From Deltaproteobacteria bacterium (lineage in GTDB: Bacteria; UBA10199; JACPAL01; JACOUP01): a stretch of 64,000 bases of DNA. The stretch covers positions 900,864 to 964,863 of the forward strand of contig JACOUP010000008.1 in the NCBI GenBank assembly GCA_016177765.1, written 5' to 3'. Position 1 is the stretch's first letter, and each line of letters starts with the position of its first letter. The notes beneath the pieces are model-generated. The model did not search any database. It saw nothing but the letters and a program-made list of their open reading frames with translations, and was not told the DNA's origin. This document shows, piece by piece, positions 24,008 through 31,210 of the stretch. The translations under genes and the position numbers were made by a program.

Positions 24008-24535
24008 TTAAGAAGCAACCGACAGAGGTTCTTTCAAAATATTGAATTTTCGCTCAGCGAGGGCAAAACCACCAAAGAGGAGCGTGACATAAAGGGCATC
24101 CCCGACGAGGGTATTCGGAAAGAACGGGATGGCGGCGATGTAACAGGCGGTGAGCCCGGCTACCGTCTTGGGGTAGATCGGTTGAAAGGCCCAGACCCCA
24201 AAATTGGTAACGATGAAAAATAAAATGGAACTGGCCAGAGTCGATCCGGCTACCGGGAGCCACTTTCTTTGGTCTTTCAGCCGGAAACCAAGCCCCAAGA
24301 CAAGAAGATAGGCCAGGTAGACGACGGGGAGATCCGGGTAGAAACCGATCAGGAGATCACTGAGAAGGAGCGCCCCAAAAGTGACCAGGAGGGCTGTTCT
24401 CTTTTTGTCAAAACAGGCGCCGCCAAAAAGGGCGACCGCCACAATCGGCGCAAAATTGGCTGGATGGGGGATGAGTCGCGTCAAGGCAACGGCAAAAACC
24501 ATTCCTACCAGGACAAGAAATCGGTTCATCTTCAT
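24008..24535 (-). CDS. Small integral membrane protein, candidate B12 permease component
   Basis: 175 residues with about five or six membrane segments: LVLVGMVFAVALTRLI, FAPIVAVALFGGACF, LLVTFGALLLSDLLIGF, VYLAYLLVLGLGF and two more near the C terminus. It resembles the DUF6580-type membrane proteins; a size of 170-190 residues and six segments is also that of ECF-transporter substrate-binding (S) components. A GGAGG site precedes the ATG. Encoded between the surface lipoproteins and TonB in the cobalamin operon, with no btuCD nearby, it is a reasonable candidate for inner-membrane passage of cobalamin. That is inference; no ECF ATPase is seen here. Confidence 0.85.
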   Translation of the reverse strand: MKMNRFLVLVGMVFAVALTRLIPHPANFAPIVAVALFGGACFDKKRTALLVTFGALLLSDLLIGFYPDLPVVYLAYLLVLGLGFRLKDQRKWLPVAGSTLASSILFFIVTNFGVWAFQPIYPKTVAGLTACYIAAIPFFPNTLVGDALYVTLLFGGFALAERKFNILKEPLSVAS

Positions 24536-24590
24536 AAAACCTCCTGACTCGAAGCTTACCCTCTACTGGGATACGGTTAAAATCGCAATG

Positions 24591-25652
24591 CTATTTTTTA
24601 ATGCCATTCACCACCGCCACCGCATCCAGATCAAACCCCAAAACTCCCGAAGAGACGCTGTCGCTACAATGGGCCGGGTCGTTGTAAAAGGCACAGCCGT
24701 TAATATCGACGATCCGGATGAAACGGGCCTGGCAGAGGCCGATATCGGCAAGATCATAGGCATCCCCACCGGCCACCGTCGGGTCGGTCGGGCTGATGTT
24801 GTTTCTGTCCGGATTGGCGTAGACCGGTTGACCGCCGGCGCATCCTTTAAAATCAGGAAAGGTGGGAGAACAGGGGAAAGGGTGCCAGTCGTTCCCGTCG
24901 GCCGAGGCGAAAACCTGAGCCGGTTCAAAAAAACCGGAAAATGAATTTTCAAAAACGACAAAATCGGGGCCGGGGCCGTCCACCGGAACAAAATCGGTAA
25001 ATTCTAAAATGATTTCGCCGCCAAGACCGAGAGAGAAGACATCAAAACCGCCTGGGGCATTGCCGGCACCGTGTGGAGGGCCGAGGACGATCTCCGGCAG
25101 GAGTTCCTCATGGAATCCCCCTTTCCGGCCGATGCTGTAGGAAACCAGACGATCGGCAAAAGGGGCCGTCTCGTCCGGCGGTTCCTCCGGTGGCAGGCAG
25201 TTATTGATCGGCACTGTATTCGGGAGAGAGGCTGATCCGGAAACGGAAACCGATTGGGGGAGAATCGTGATTCCGGTTTTTCCCCGGATCTCTTCTTTCC
25301 CTTCTACCCAGGCAGTTACTTCAGCGGTTCCTGTTTGAAGGGCATGGATCACACCGGTCTCTCCCACCTCGACAATGGCTGGATCGGAAGAGATCCAGAG
25401 AATTTTTTCTTTAAAAGTATTGAGAGGGTTGGTGAACTGTTTTTGGACCTTGGGGACAACCTGGTCACCGCTAAACCGAAGCTCAGCGGTCAGCGGATAC
25501 GCCTTTTCCTCCTCCAGGGTCACTGCCGAGGGTTGGATTGTAATCGTCTCCAAACTCTTCCAGGGACCGGGATCAAAAAGAGACGGTTCCGTTGCGCCAT
25601 TGCCGCAGGCGGTGAAAAAAAGAATCAGGAGGTGACAAAGGTTTTTTTTCAT
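24591..25652 (-). CDS. Surface lipoprotein with Big2-like and beta-sandwich domains
   Basis: 353 residues. Lipoprotein signal LCHLLILFFTAC. Residues about 35-130 look like a bacterial Ig-like (Big2) domain: ITIQPSAVTLEEEKAYPL, then WISSDPAIVEVGETGVI, ALQTGTAEVTAW. The rest is a beta-sandwich beginning LVSYSIGRKGGFHEELLP, with GGEIILEFTDF, PDFVVFENSFSG, VFASADGNDWHPFPC and GFDLDAVAVVNG. The style of this second domain recalls surface proteins next to beta-propellers in Bacteroidetes vitamin B12 loci; that comparison is from memory. Its ATG overlaps the stop of the preceding propeller gene (ATGA). Probably an accessory B12-binding or scaffold lipoprotein. Confidence 0.8.
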   Translation of the reverse strand: MKKNLCHLLILFFTACGNGATEPSLFDPGPWKSLETITIQPSAVTLEEEKAYPLTAELRFSGDQVVPKVQKQFTNPLNTFKEKILWISSDPAIVEVGETGVIHALQTGTAEVTAWVEGKEEIRGKTGITILPQSVSVSGSASLPNTVPINNCLPPEEPPDETAPFADRLVSYSIGRKGGFHEELLPEIVLGPPHGAGNAPGGFDVFSLGLGGEIILEFTDFVPVDGPGPDFVVFENSFSGFFEPAQVFASADGNDWHPFPCSPTFPDFKGCAGGQPVYANPDRNNISPTDPTVAGGDAYDLADIGLCQARFIRIVDINGCAFYNDPAHCSDSVSSGVLGFDLDAVAVVNGIKK

Positions 25653-26887
25653 GGGCGGTTAAAAAAGGTGATGGCGACCGGCGGTGGACCGACTGAAATC
25701 GGTCCCGCCACCGGAGCCTCGGTTTCGGCATCCAGGAGGAAAACCCCCCCGTTCGCCGGATCGCTGTCTCCCACAATCAGGAGATCGCCCAAAAGGGCGA
25801 TATCCGGGATGTAAGCGGCACTTTGATAAACTGTCTTGAAGGGTGCGGCGGGTCCGGCATCCGGATCAAACCGGACAACACTTGTTTCAAAGCGATTGCC
25901 GTCACGATAACTCCCGACAACGACATACCCCACTTTTGTGTTTAATTCGATATCGGCCGGTGCCCCGCCGAGCTGGTTGTCTGATATCAGGATGCCGCGT
26001 GAATTCAAGGATTGTGTATCCACAACCTCGATCCCCCCATAAGGACTTGTATTGTTGAAAAAATCGGCAAGGGAGACAAAAATCTTTTTACGAGAGGGGG
26101 AGTATTTTATGTCGAAAGGATTGCGACCGGAAAGACGGATTACCTTTTCCACTTTACCGGTTGTAGGATTGATCACAAGAATTTTCCCTTCCGTTGTCAC
26201 CTTAAAATCCTCGGCGAGGTCTTGAATAGAGACAAACAGTTTCCCATTGATCCACAAAATACGGTCGGCCCGGGCGAGCGGTTCTCCATCGGAGTCGGCG
26301 TAAGGGGTGAGGTCGATCGTTTGAGTGATTATTCCCGTTTGTGGGTTGACAACCAGAAGGTCGTCGACGGTGAACGTTGAATTGTTCGCCTCCGGTTCGT
26401 AGAGGGTGATGTAGGCGGTGGTTGGATTGAGGACCAGAATGTCGTGCGGATCCGTCCCGCGGCCGACCGAAAATTGAGAAATTGTTTTGTACCCCTGTTT
26501 TGGGTCGACCACCTGAATATTATCCTGTCCCTTCCGGTTGACGATATAAAGGAGGTTGTTAAAAGAGCGGACGACCGCATCCGTGTGGGTGGTTCCCAGA
26601 TTTGGACTCACCTGGGGAGTCTCTTCGAGTGTGAGTGTTGCATAGGTCCCGATCGTTTGGAAATCGGATCCCAGGACAAAGGCGGTGTTCCCCTGCGGGT
26701 TGTTGACGTCGGCCGAAAAAATCGGGTTGGGAGAGTCGCTCGGCGTGGGGGCGGGACCTGTCTCTTCGGTGACTGACCCGCAACCAGCGATGGAGGAAAG
26801 GAAAAACAAAATAAGAACTAACGCCCCCCGGCCCCCTCTTACACTAAGAGGGGGGGATTGATGGACATGGTGAGCCCGTCGAACCAT
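25649..26887 (-). CDS. Beta-propeller lipoprotein, BtuG-like candidate (second copy)
   Basis: 413 residues with lipoprotein signal VLILFFLSSIAGCGS. The mature part is a YncE-like/DUF5074-like propeller with repeats such as LLYIVNRKGQDNIQVVDP, TAYITLYEPE, DLLVVNPQTGIITQTIDL, ILVINPTTGKVEKVIRLSG, GGIEVVDTQSL and FLLDAETEAPVAGP. In Bacteroides, BtuG is a seven-bladed surface propeller that holds B12 and sits on BtuB. Here the gene lies directly after btuB and shares its stop (TGATG overlap) under the same riboswitch. The N-terminal residues MVRRAHHVH come from repeat family B. B12 binding is inferred from context, not shown. Confidence 0.85.
   Translation of the reverse strand: MVRRAHHVHQSPPLSVRGGRGALVLILFFLSSIAGCGSVTEETGPAPTPSDSPNPIFSADVNNPQGNTAFVLGSDFQTIGTYATLTLEETPQVSPNLGTTHTDAVVRSFNNLLYIVNRKGQDNIQVVDPKQGYKTISQFSVGRGTDPHDILVLNPTTAYITLYEPEANNSTFTVDDLLVVNPQTGIITQTIDLTPYADSDGEPLARADRILWINGKLFVSIQDLAEDFKVTTEGKILVINPTTGKVEKVIRLSGRNPFDIKYSPSRKKIFVSLADFFNNTSPYGGIEVVDTQSLNSRGILISDNQLGGAPADIELNTKVGYVVVGSYRDGNRFETSVVRFDPDAGPAAPFKTVYQSAAYIPDIALLGDLLIVGDSDPANGGVFLLDAETEAPVAGPISVGPPPVAITFFNRP
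26867..26887 (-). repeat. Repeat family B half element supplying a start codon
   Basis: On the minus strand ATGGTTCGACGGGCTCACCAT, differing at one base from 22984-23004. Its first bases are the ATG of the second propeller gene and overlap the btuB stop. Confidence 0.75.
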
Positions 26888-28890
26888 CAATTTTTCATCT
26901 CCAATTTTCCAAAAAATCCCCTTCCCGGGAGGGGAAATCCAACAATATCAACCGTCTGGTCGTTCAAGACGTTTTTCACCTCGAACGCCGCTGAAAAATA
27001 TTTAAGAAAACGGGCCTCTGTTCCGACATTCCAAAATATCCGGTGGTTTACCTTACGGATATTTTGCGTATCCAGGAAGTTGGCATCGATAAAATTCAGG
27101 TCAGAAAAAAAACGGGCCCAGTGCCATTGATAATCAGTCTTTGCCGATAATTCATGGATCGGTCTCCCCGGCAGGAGGAGGTCCTGGGTGGCTGGATTCC
27201 CGCTGACATCCTTGGCCTGTTCATAGGTATAATTGAGAGTGAGGGTCAGCGGCCGGATCGGTTTTATTTGAGCGACCAACTCCATCCCCTGAATCCTGGC
27301 CCTTCCCAGATTTTGGGCCTGGACGGTGTATTGGGATGTTTGCAACATCTGGATCAGATCGCGGATCTCGTTTTGAAAATAGGAGATCTCAAAGTGCCAT
27401 CTTTCTTTTGTCCACAAGAGGCCAAGGTCGAAGTTGACCGATTTTTCAGGCTGGAGGTCCGGGTTGCCGACAAAAAAACCGCGGTCCCCGAACAATTCCG
27501 AAAAACTGGGGGCGCGGTAAGAACGGCCGCCATTGGCCTTGAAGGCAAGACCTGAGGAAAAGGGTGTGCCACCCGAGGGTGGTTCACCCAAGGGTGAAGC
27601 ACCCAGCGACAGTTTGACCCCCAGTTTTCCGCCGAGGAGGTGGAGATTATTTTCGTTATTGAAAATATTTTCCATCCGGAAGGAGGGAAGAAGCGTCAGT
27701 TGTCCATTCAAAAGCCGGATTTCATCCTCGACAACCAACCCGATACTATCCCTCCGGCTGGAAGCGTCAGAACCGGGGGTGCTCTGCCTGTTTTCCGGGA
27801 GGAACTGTTCCCCTTGATAAGAGAGGGTGTTCATCGCCTTGTGATGATTGCCGAGTGGAATCATTGCCCTGGTTTTCAGACCGTAGAGAAAACTGTCATC
27901 GTCGTTATCCTGCCGGCCGAGACCGATCTCCCCCTGGGGATCGGAAAATTGGCTCTTGGTGTAACCGAAGGAAGGGATGAAAGAGAGGGCCAGGGGTGTG
28001 CCACCCAGGGGGGAATCAAAGAGGTTTTCTTGGGTTAATTCCAATTGCGTCAGCGACCTCGTCGTGGCGAGACTAGCGGTTTCCGAGGTGAGGGTGCCGA
28101 GACCCGGGACCCCCCTGTCTTCCCGGAAAAAATTTTCGTGAATCTGGAGATGCCAACCGTGACCCAAACTACCGTTCCAGTGGGTCAGAAAGGAATGACG
28201 GTTGAAGCTGTTGTTTTTTCGGGAGCGGGTCTGGTCATCCGAGGCATTGAAGGGGGTTCCGTTATCATCCAGAAATTGAAAGTCGCCATCACTGTGCTGA
28301 AAATGATACCCGGCCGAACTACCCCAGGAGCCAACAGGGATCGCCCCAAAAACGCCTGCACCCGCACTGTTCCAGGATCCGTAAGAACTGTCGAAGGCCC
28401 ATTGTGGCTTCTGATGAAACCGTTTGGTGGTGATGGCGACGACTCCGCCGATCGCCGAGGTTTCATAAAAACTGGGGGTCTGACCGCGGTAGATTTCAAT
28501 TTTTTCAATTTGTGAAAGGGGGATGCTTGCGATGTTCACCGCTCCCCCTTGCGCCGCATTGATCGGGACCCCGTCCAGGTAAATTTGCACCTGCTCTGAA
28601 GTGGAGCCGCGGATCGAGAGGGTGGCAAAATCATCGAGCCCGCCATAACGCCGGACCTGCAGGCCGACTTCTTCGCTGAGAACCTCCGGCAGGGTGAGGG
28701 TCCTTCCTTCTAGATCGCGGGAGGTTAGGACATTGGAGAAGGCCGCCCCGTCGAGGCGGCCTTCCCGTTGTTTGTCCGTGACCTGGATCTCCCCAAGATC
28801 CCCTAATTCACGACCCTCCAAGGGTGATTCACCCAAGGGAGTGACGAGTGTCGTCATCAGGACTCCGATTAAAAACGCACCCGTTTTCAC
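26887..28890 (-). CDS. btuB: TonB-dependent outer-membrane receptor, BtuB-like
   Basis: 667 residues. Signal sequence and a TonB box region (EIQVTD) precede the plug domain: LPEVLSEEVGLQVRRYGG, ATLSIRGSTSEQVQIYLDGV, IEKIEIYRGQTPSFYETSAIGG. A 22-strand barrel follows and ends in FFGKLEMKN. Small size and plug sequence fit the BtuB group (cobalamin uptake), and the operon is headed by a cobalamin riboswitch. The GTG start overlaps the stop of the first propeller gene. The coding sequence carries three sets of the 15-bp palindrome (27560, 27993, 28820), located in loops or the N-terminal leader, so extra residues such as LGASPLGEPPSGG are probably tolerated there. Confidence 0.92.
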   Translation of the reverse strand: MKTGAFLIGVLMTTLVTPLGESPLEGRELGDLGEIQVTDKQREGRLDGAAFSNVLTSRDLEGRTLTLPEVLSEEVGLQVRRYGGLDDFATLSIRGSTSEQVQIYLDGVPINAAQGGAVNIASIPLSQIEKIEIYRGQTPSFYETSAIGGVVAITTKRFHQKPQWAFDSSYGSWNSAGAGVFGAIPVGSWGSSAGYHFQHSDGDFQFLDDNGTPFNASDDQTRSRKNNSFNRHSFLTHWNGSLGHGWHLQIHENFFREDRGVPGLGTLTSETASLATTRSLTQLELTQENLFDSPLGGTPLALSFIPSFGYTKSQFSDPQGEIGLGRQDNDDDSFLYGLKTRAMIPLGNHHKAMNTLSYQGEQFLPENRQSTPGSDASSRRDSIGLVVEDEIRLLNGQLTLLPSFRMENIFNNENNLHLLGGKLGVKLSLGASPLGEPPSGGTPFSSGLAFKANGGRSYRAPSFSELFGDRGFFVGNPDLQPEKSVNFDLGLLWTKERWHFEISYFQNEIRDLIQMLQTSQYTVQAQNLGRARIQGMELVAQIKPIRPLTLTLNYTYEQAKDVSGNPATQDLLLPGRPIHELSAKTDYQWHWARFFSDLNFIDANFLDTQNIRKVNHRIFWNVGTEARFLKYFSAAFEVKNVLNDQTVDIVGFPLPGRGFFGKLEMKN
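27560..27604 (+). repeat. 15-bp palindromic unit x3 in btuB
   Basis: AAGGGTGTGCCACCC, GAGGGTGGTTCACCC and AAGGGTGAAGCACCC in tandem, 45 bases with no frame change. They encode a Gly/Pro-rich segment, LGASPLGEPPSGGTP, in a likely surface loop. Confidence 0.8.
27993..28006 (+). repeat. Single 15-bp-type palindrome in btuB
   Basis: GGGGTGTGCCACCC followed by AGGGGGG; one diverged unit within the same receptor gene. Confidence 0.55.
28820..28834 (+). repeat. 15-bp palindromic unit near the btuB start
   Basis: AAGGGTGATTCACCC followed by AAGGGA, an exact consensus unit. It lies in the region between signal peptide and TonB box. Confidence 0.8.
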
Positions 28891-30200
28891 TGTTCATAGG
28901 TGGCGATGGAGGCGGGTGGCAGTCCTCCGGCTAGCTTGTCGTGGAGGACAGCCCCATTCGGACCGATCAGGAGAACGCCGGGAAATCCCGGATCGCGGTC
29001 TCCCACAAGCAACCCGGAGACCCTCTCCACCCATTCGGTATCCTGAATGGAGCCGGCGCTTTCATAAACGGCGGTGGCGCCGCCGATCGGGTTGAGAGGA
29101 AAACGAAAGATGCGCGAACGATAGGCACTGGTGACCGGATCAATGAAACTGGCGGTGACAAAACCGGAATTAGAGGAGGTCTCAATATCCCCCGGTGCTC
29201 CCCCCAGGTCACGGTCGTCAATGGCGATCCCTTGAGAGATCCCGGAGGCGATCGAGACCGCCTCGACCCCGCCGAGAGAATCGTCCGGATTAAAGGTTCC
29301 GGCATTTCCAACCAGGACCTGATCCGCTGTGGCGGCCAGGGTGAAAGGATTGGCCCCCGTCAGCGGGGTCACCTGGTCGACCCTGTCGGTTGTGGTGTCG
29401 ATCCAGACCAGTTTGCCGTTTTTATCGGCGGTAAAACCGTTCAAGTCTTGCAAGGCAACAACGGCAAAGCCTCTCCCCCGTCTTTCGACATAAACCATCG
29501 CCGCCGCCTCGGCGGGAGAACCGTTTTCGGCATAAGAGGAAAGATCAATTCTTGTCGTGATCTCACCGGAACGGGGGTTCATGACAAGCAGGTCACCCGG
29601 TTCGGTTGGGTTATAAAGGGAGACATAGGCCTTTTCGCCGGAAAAAATCAGAACATCCTGCGGGTTGGTCCCTTCTCCCATCGGGTATTCTGTGGATTGA
29701 CCGGTTTGGAGATCCACGCACTGGACAGTGTCTCGCCCCAGACGATTGACCACGCAGAGCGGAAGCCCACCAGCCACCGAGCTTCTGATAACCGCATCAC
29801 TGTGTGTCGGAAAGGTGGGGGAATCCTGATAGACAAAGGGTGATTCACCCAGACCTCCCAACTCCAGAAGCCGGAGCGTCCCGGCCGGGTTTGTGAAATC
29901 GGCCTCCAGAACGGCAGCGTACGGCTTTTTGGAAACCGGCGTGCCTGGTCCAGCATCTTTTCCTTCGGTTGGACCCCCGTCGGTCCCGTGAGGACCATCG
30001 ACAACGACATCGACGGATCCTTCGTCATTGGTACACCCGGCCGCCATAAGGGCAATCGCACACCCCCCGACGGCTCCTTTCCAGGCACCTGCACCGGTAC
30101 CAACACCGGGCCAAACAACGGTCCCGGCACCTGCACCGAGAATACCCCCGATGACACCGCCGGCACCACACACGACTGTTGCTTTGAGTCCTTCGGACAT
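28887..30200 (-). CDS. Beta-propeller lipoprotein, BtuG-like candidate (first gene of B12 operon)
   Basis: About 437 residues from the ATG at 30200, which follows GGGAGGATC. The N terminus is unusual: a long Gly-rich hydrophobic stretch (GGVIGGILGAGAGTVVW, then GGCAIALMAAGC) with a lipobox-like Cys near residue 56. An Asp/Gly-rich linker follows. The propeller repeats resemble those of the second copy: LCVVNRLGRDTVQCVDLQTG, KAYVSLYNPTEPGDLLVMNP, KLVWIDTTTDRVDQV, LGGVEAVSIASG. It lies directly downstream of the cobalamin riboswitch and overlaps btuB. A 15-bp palindrome is at 29836. Surface capture of B12 or cobinamide is the working idea; the ligand is not shown by sequence. Confidence 0.85.
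   Translation of the reverse strand: MSEGLKATVVCGAGGVIGGILGAGAGTVVWPGVGTGAGAWKGAVGGCAIALMAAGCTNDEGSVDVVVDGPHGTDGGPTEGKDAGPGTPVSKKPYAAVLEADFTNPAGTLRLLELGGLGESPFVYQDSPTFPTHSDAVIRSSVAGGLPLCVVNRLGRDTVQCVDLQTGQSTEYPMGEGTNPQDVLIFSGEKAYVSLYNPTEPGDLLVMNPRSGEITTRIDLSSYAENGSPAEAAAMVYVERRGRGFAVVALQDLNGFTADKNGKLVWIDTTTDRVDQVTPLTGANPFTLAATADQVLVGNAGTFNPDDSLGGVEAVSIASGISQGIAIDDRDLGGAPGDIETSSNSGFVTASFIDPVTSAYRSRIFRFPLNPIGGATAVYESAGSIQDTEWVERVSGLLVGDRDPGFPGVLLIGPNGAVLHDKLAGGLPPASIATYEQ
29836..29850 (+). repeat. 15-bp palindromic unit in the first propeller gene
   Basis: AAGGGTGATTCACCC, exact consensus, in the N-terminal blade (LGESPFVYQD in the protein). Confidence 0.8.
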
Positions 30201-30249
30201 CTGATCCTCCCTCTCTCCGCGGAGAGCTAATAAAAAGGTTAGTGAATGC

Positions 30250-30440
30250 AAAAGGTAAGGTTTCCTGACTTGGGGCTCCCCCGAGCGCCGGCTTGCCTTC
30301 CCATCCGCCGGAGGCGGACAGTGACTGACGCCGTGACTCTACAAACCCCTTACAGTGGCGGGACCGTGCCGGACTTTCACCGGCTTCCCTCCACCCCTTG
30401 CGCTGGAAAAGAACAACCTGCAAGAAGCGCCCTACCAAGA
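30250..30440 (-). ncRNA. Cobalamin riboswitch
   Basis: On the minus strand the conserved core reads GGGAAGCCGGTGAAAGTCC, then CGGTCCCGCCACTGTAA, the hallmark of AdoCbl-type riboswitches. It ends in GTCAGGAAACCTTACC, the usual 3' part of the P1/P2 region. Between them lies a peripheral stem, TCCGCC-tcc-GGCGGA. The element starts about 240 bases upstream of the first gene of the B12 operon, so cobalamin should turn the operon off. No clear intrinsic terminator lies before the gene, and the ribosome site follows closely, so control at translation is plausible. Confidence 0.95.
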
Positions 30441-30502
30441 AGGAGGAAAGGTTGTCAAGCTTCTCAGAGGATACATAAGAAAAATGGGCAGGTTTTTTCC
30501 AT

Positions 30503-30531
30503 TTGACATTATAGAACAAATTCCATAGCTT
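30503..30531 (+). promoter_or_regulatory. Promoter of the rpsU-yqeY-dnaG-rpoD operon
   Basis: TTGACA (30503-30508), 17 bases, TAGCTT (30526-30531); start expected near 30538, twenty bases before rpsU. Its -35 box shares one base with the -10 box of the divergent B12-operon promoter. Confidence 0.65.
30508..30513 (-). promoter_or_regulatory. -10 box of the B12 operon promoter
   Basis: A consensus TATAAT on the minus strand, about 70 bases before the riboswitch core begins. The -35 side is poor (TGCGGA at 17 bases). The box overlaps the divergent rpsU -35 by one base, so the two polymerases would compete. Confidence 0.55.
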
Positions 30532-30557
30532 CCGCAGGCTTTAAAGGGGAAAGACCG

Positions 30558-30758
30558 GTGACATTTATCAAATTAAAAGAAGGGGAGTCTTTCGAGTCCG
30601 CCGTTCGGCGTTTCAAAAAATCCTGTGAGAAGGCCGGGATCCTCTCCGAGCTTCGGAAACGGGAACATTACGAAAAGCCGTCGGTCAAGAAGAAAAAGAA
30701 AAAGATTGCCGCCCGGAAGAGGGCACTCAAGAAGGGCATCCGAAGAGAGGTTTTCTAA
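30558..30758 (+). CDS. rpsU: 30S ribosomal protein bS21
   Basis: 66 residues, strongly basic. [25 protein letters not shown] is the standard opening of bS21, and the Lys/Arg-rich end ([14 protein letters not shown]) is typical. It binds the small subunit and helps initiation. GTG start with AAGGGGA upstream. First gene of the classical macromolecular-synthesis operon, followed after one base by yqeY. Confidence 0.95.
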   Translation: MTFIKLKEGESFESAVRRFKKSCEKAGILSELRKREHYEKPSVKKKKKKIAARKRALKKGIRREVF

Positions 30759-30759
30759 A

Positions 30760-31206
30760 GTGGGAATCAAAGGGGCCTTGGGGGAAGCGCTGAAGGAATC
30801 ACTGAAGGCGCGCGATCAGGTCCGGCTGGATACCATCCGGATGGCGGTTGCTGCCATCAAAAACAAGGAAATTGATAAAAGGGGGGAGCTCACCGAACCC
30901 GAGGCGGTTCAGGTGGTGGCAACCCTTGTAAAGCAGAGGAGGGAGTCGATTGCTGAATTTAGCAAGGGGGGGCGGCAGGACCTGGTGGATAAAGAGACGC
31001 GCGAGTTGGGGATCCTCCTTGCGTTTTTACCCCCGTCGTTACCTGCGGAAGAGGTTGAAGGGCGGGTGAAAAAAAAGATAGCCGAGCTGGGCGCCAAAGA
31101 TGTCAAGGATATGGGCCGGGTGATGAAGGCGCTCCGTGAAGAATTGGCCGGTCAGGTGGATGGGCAGTTGCTGAGCGATACGGTTCGAAAATTACTAGCG
31201 GGGTGA
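30760..31206 (+). CDS. yqeY: GatB/YqeY-domain protein
   Basis: 148 residues from a GTG that starts one base after rpsU. The family blocks are LDTIRMAVAAIKNKEIDKRG, VVATLVKQRRESIAEF and GILLAFLPPSLPAEEVEGRV, the helical domain also found at the end of GatB, the amidotransferase subunit. Its free-standing form is common between rpsU and dnaG in many bacteria; its biochemical role is unsettled. The frame is open to 30625 but that part overlaps rpsU in another frame and is not coding. Confidence 0.93.
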   Translation: MGIKGALGEALKESLKARDQVRLDTIRMAVAAIKNKEIDKRGELTEPEAVQVVATLVKQRRESIAEFSKGGRQDLVDKETRELGILLAFLPPSLPAEEVEGRVKKKIAELGAKDVKDMGRVMKALREELAGQVDGQLLSDTVRKLLAG

Positions 31207-31210
31207 GTCT

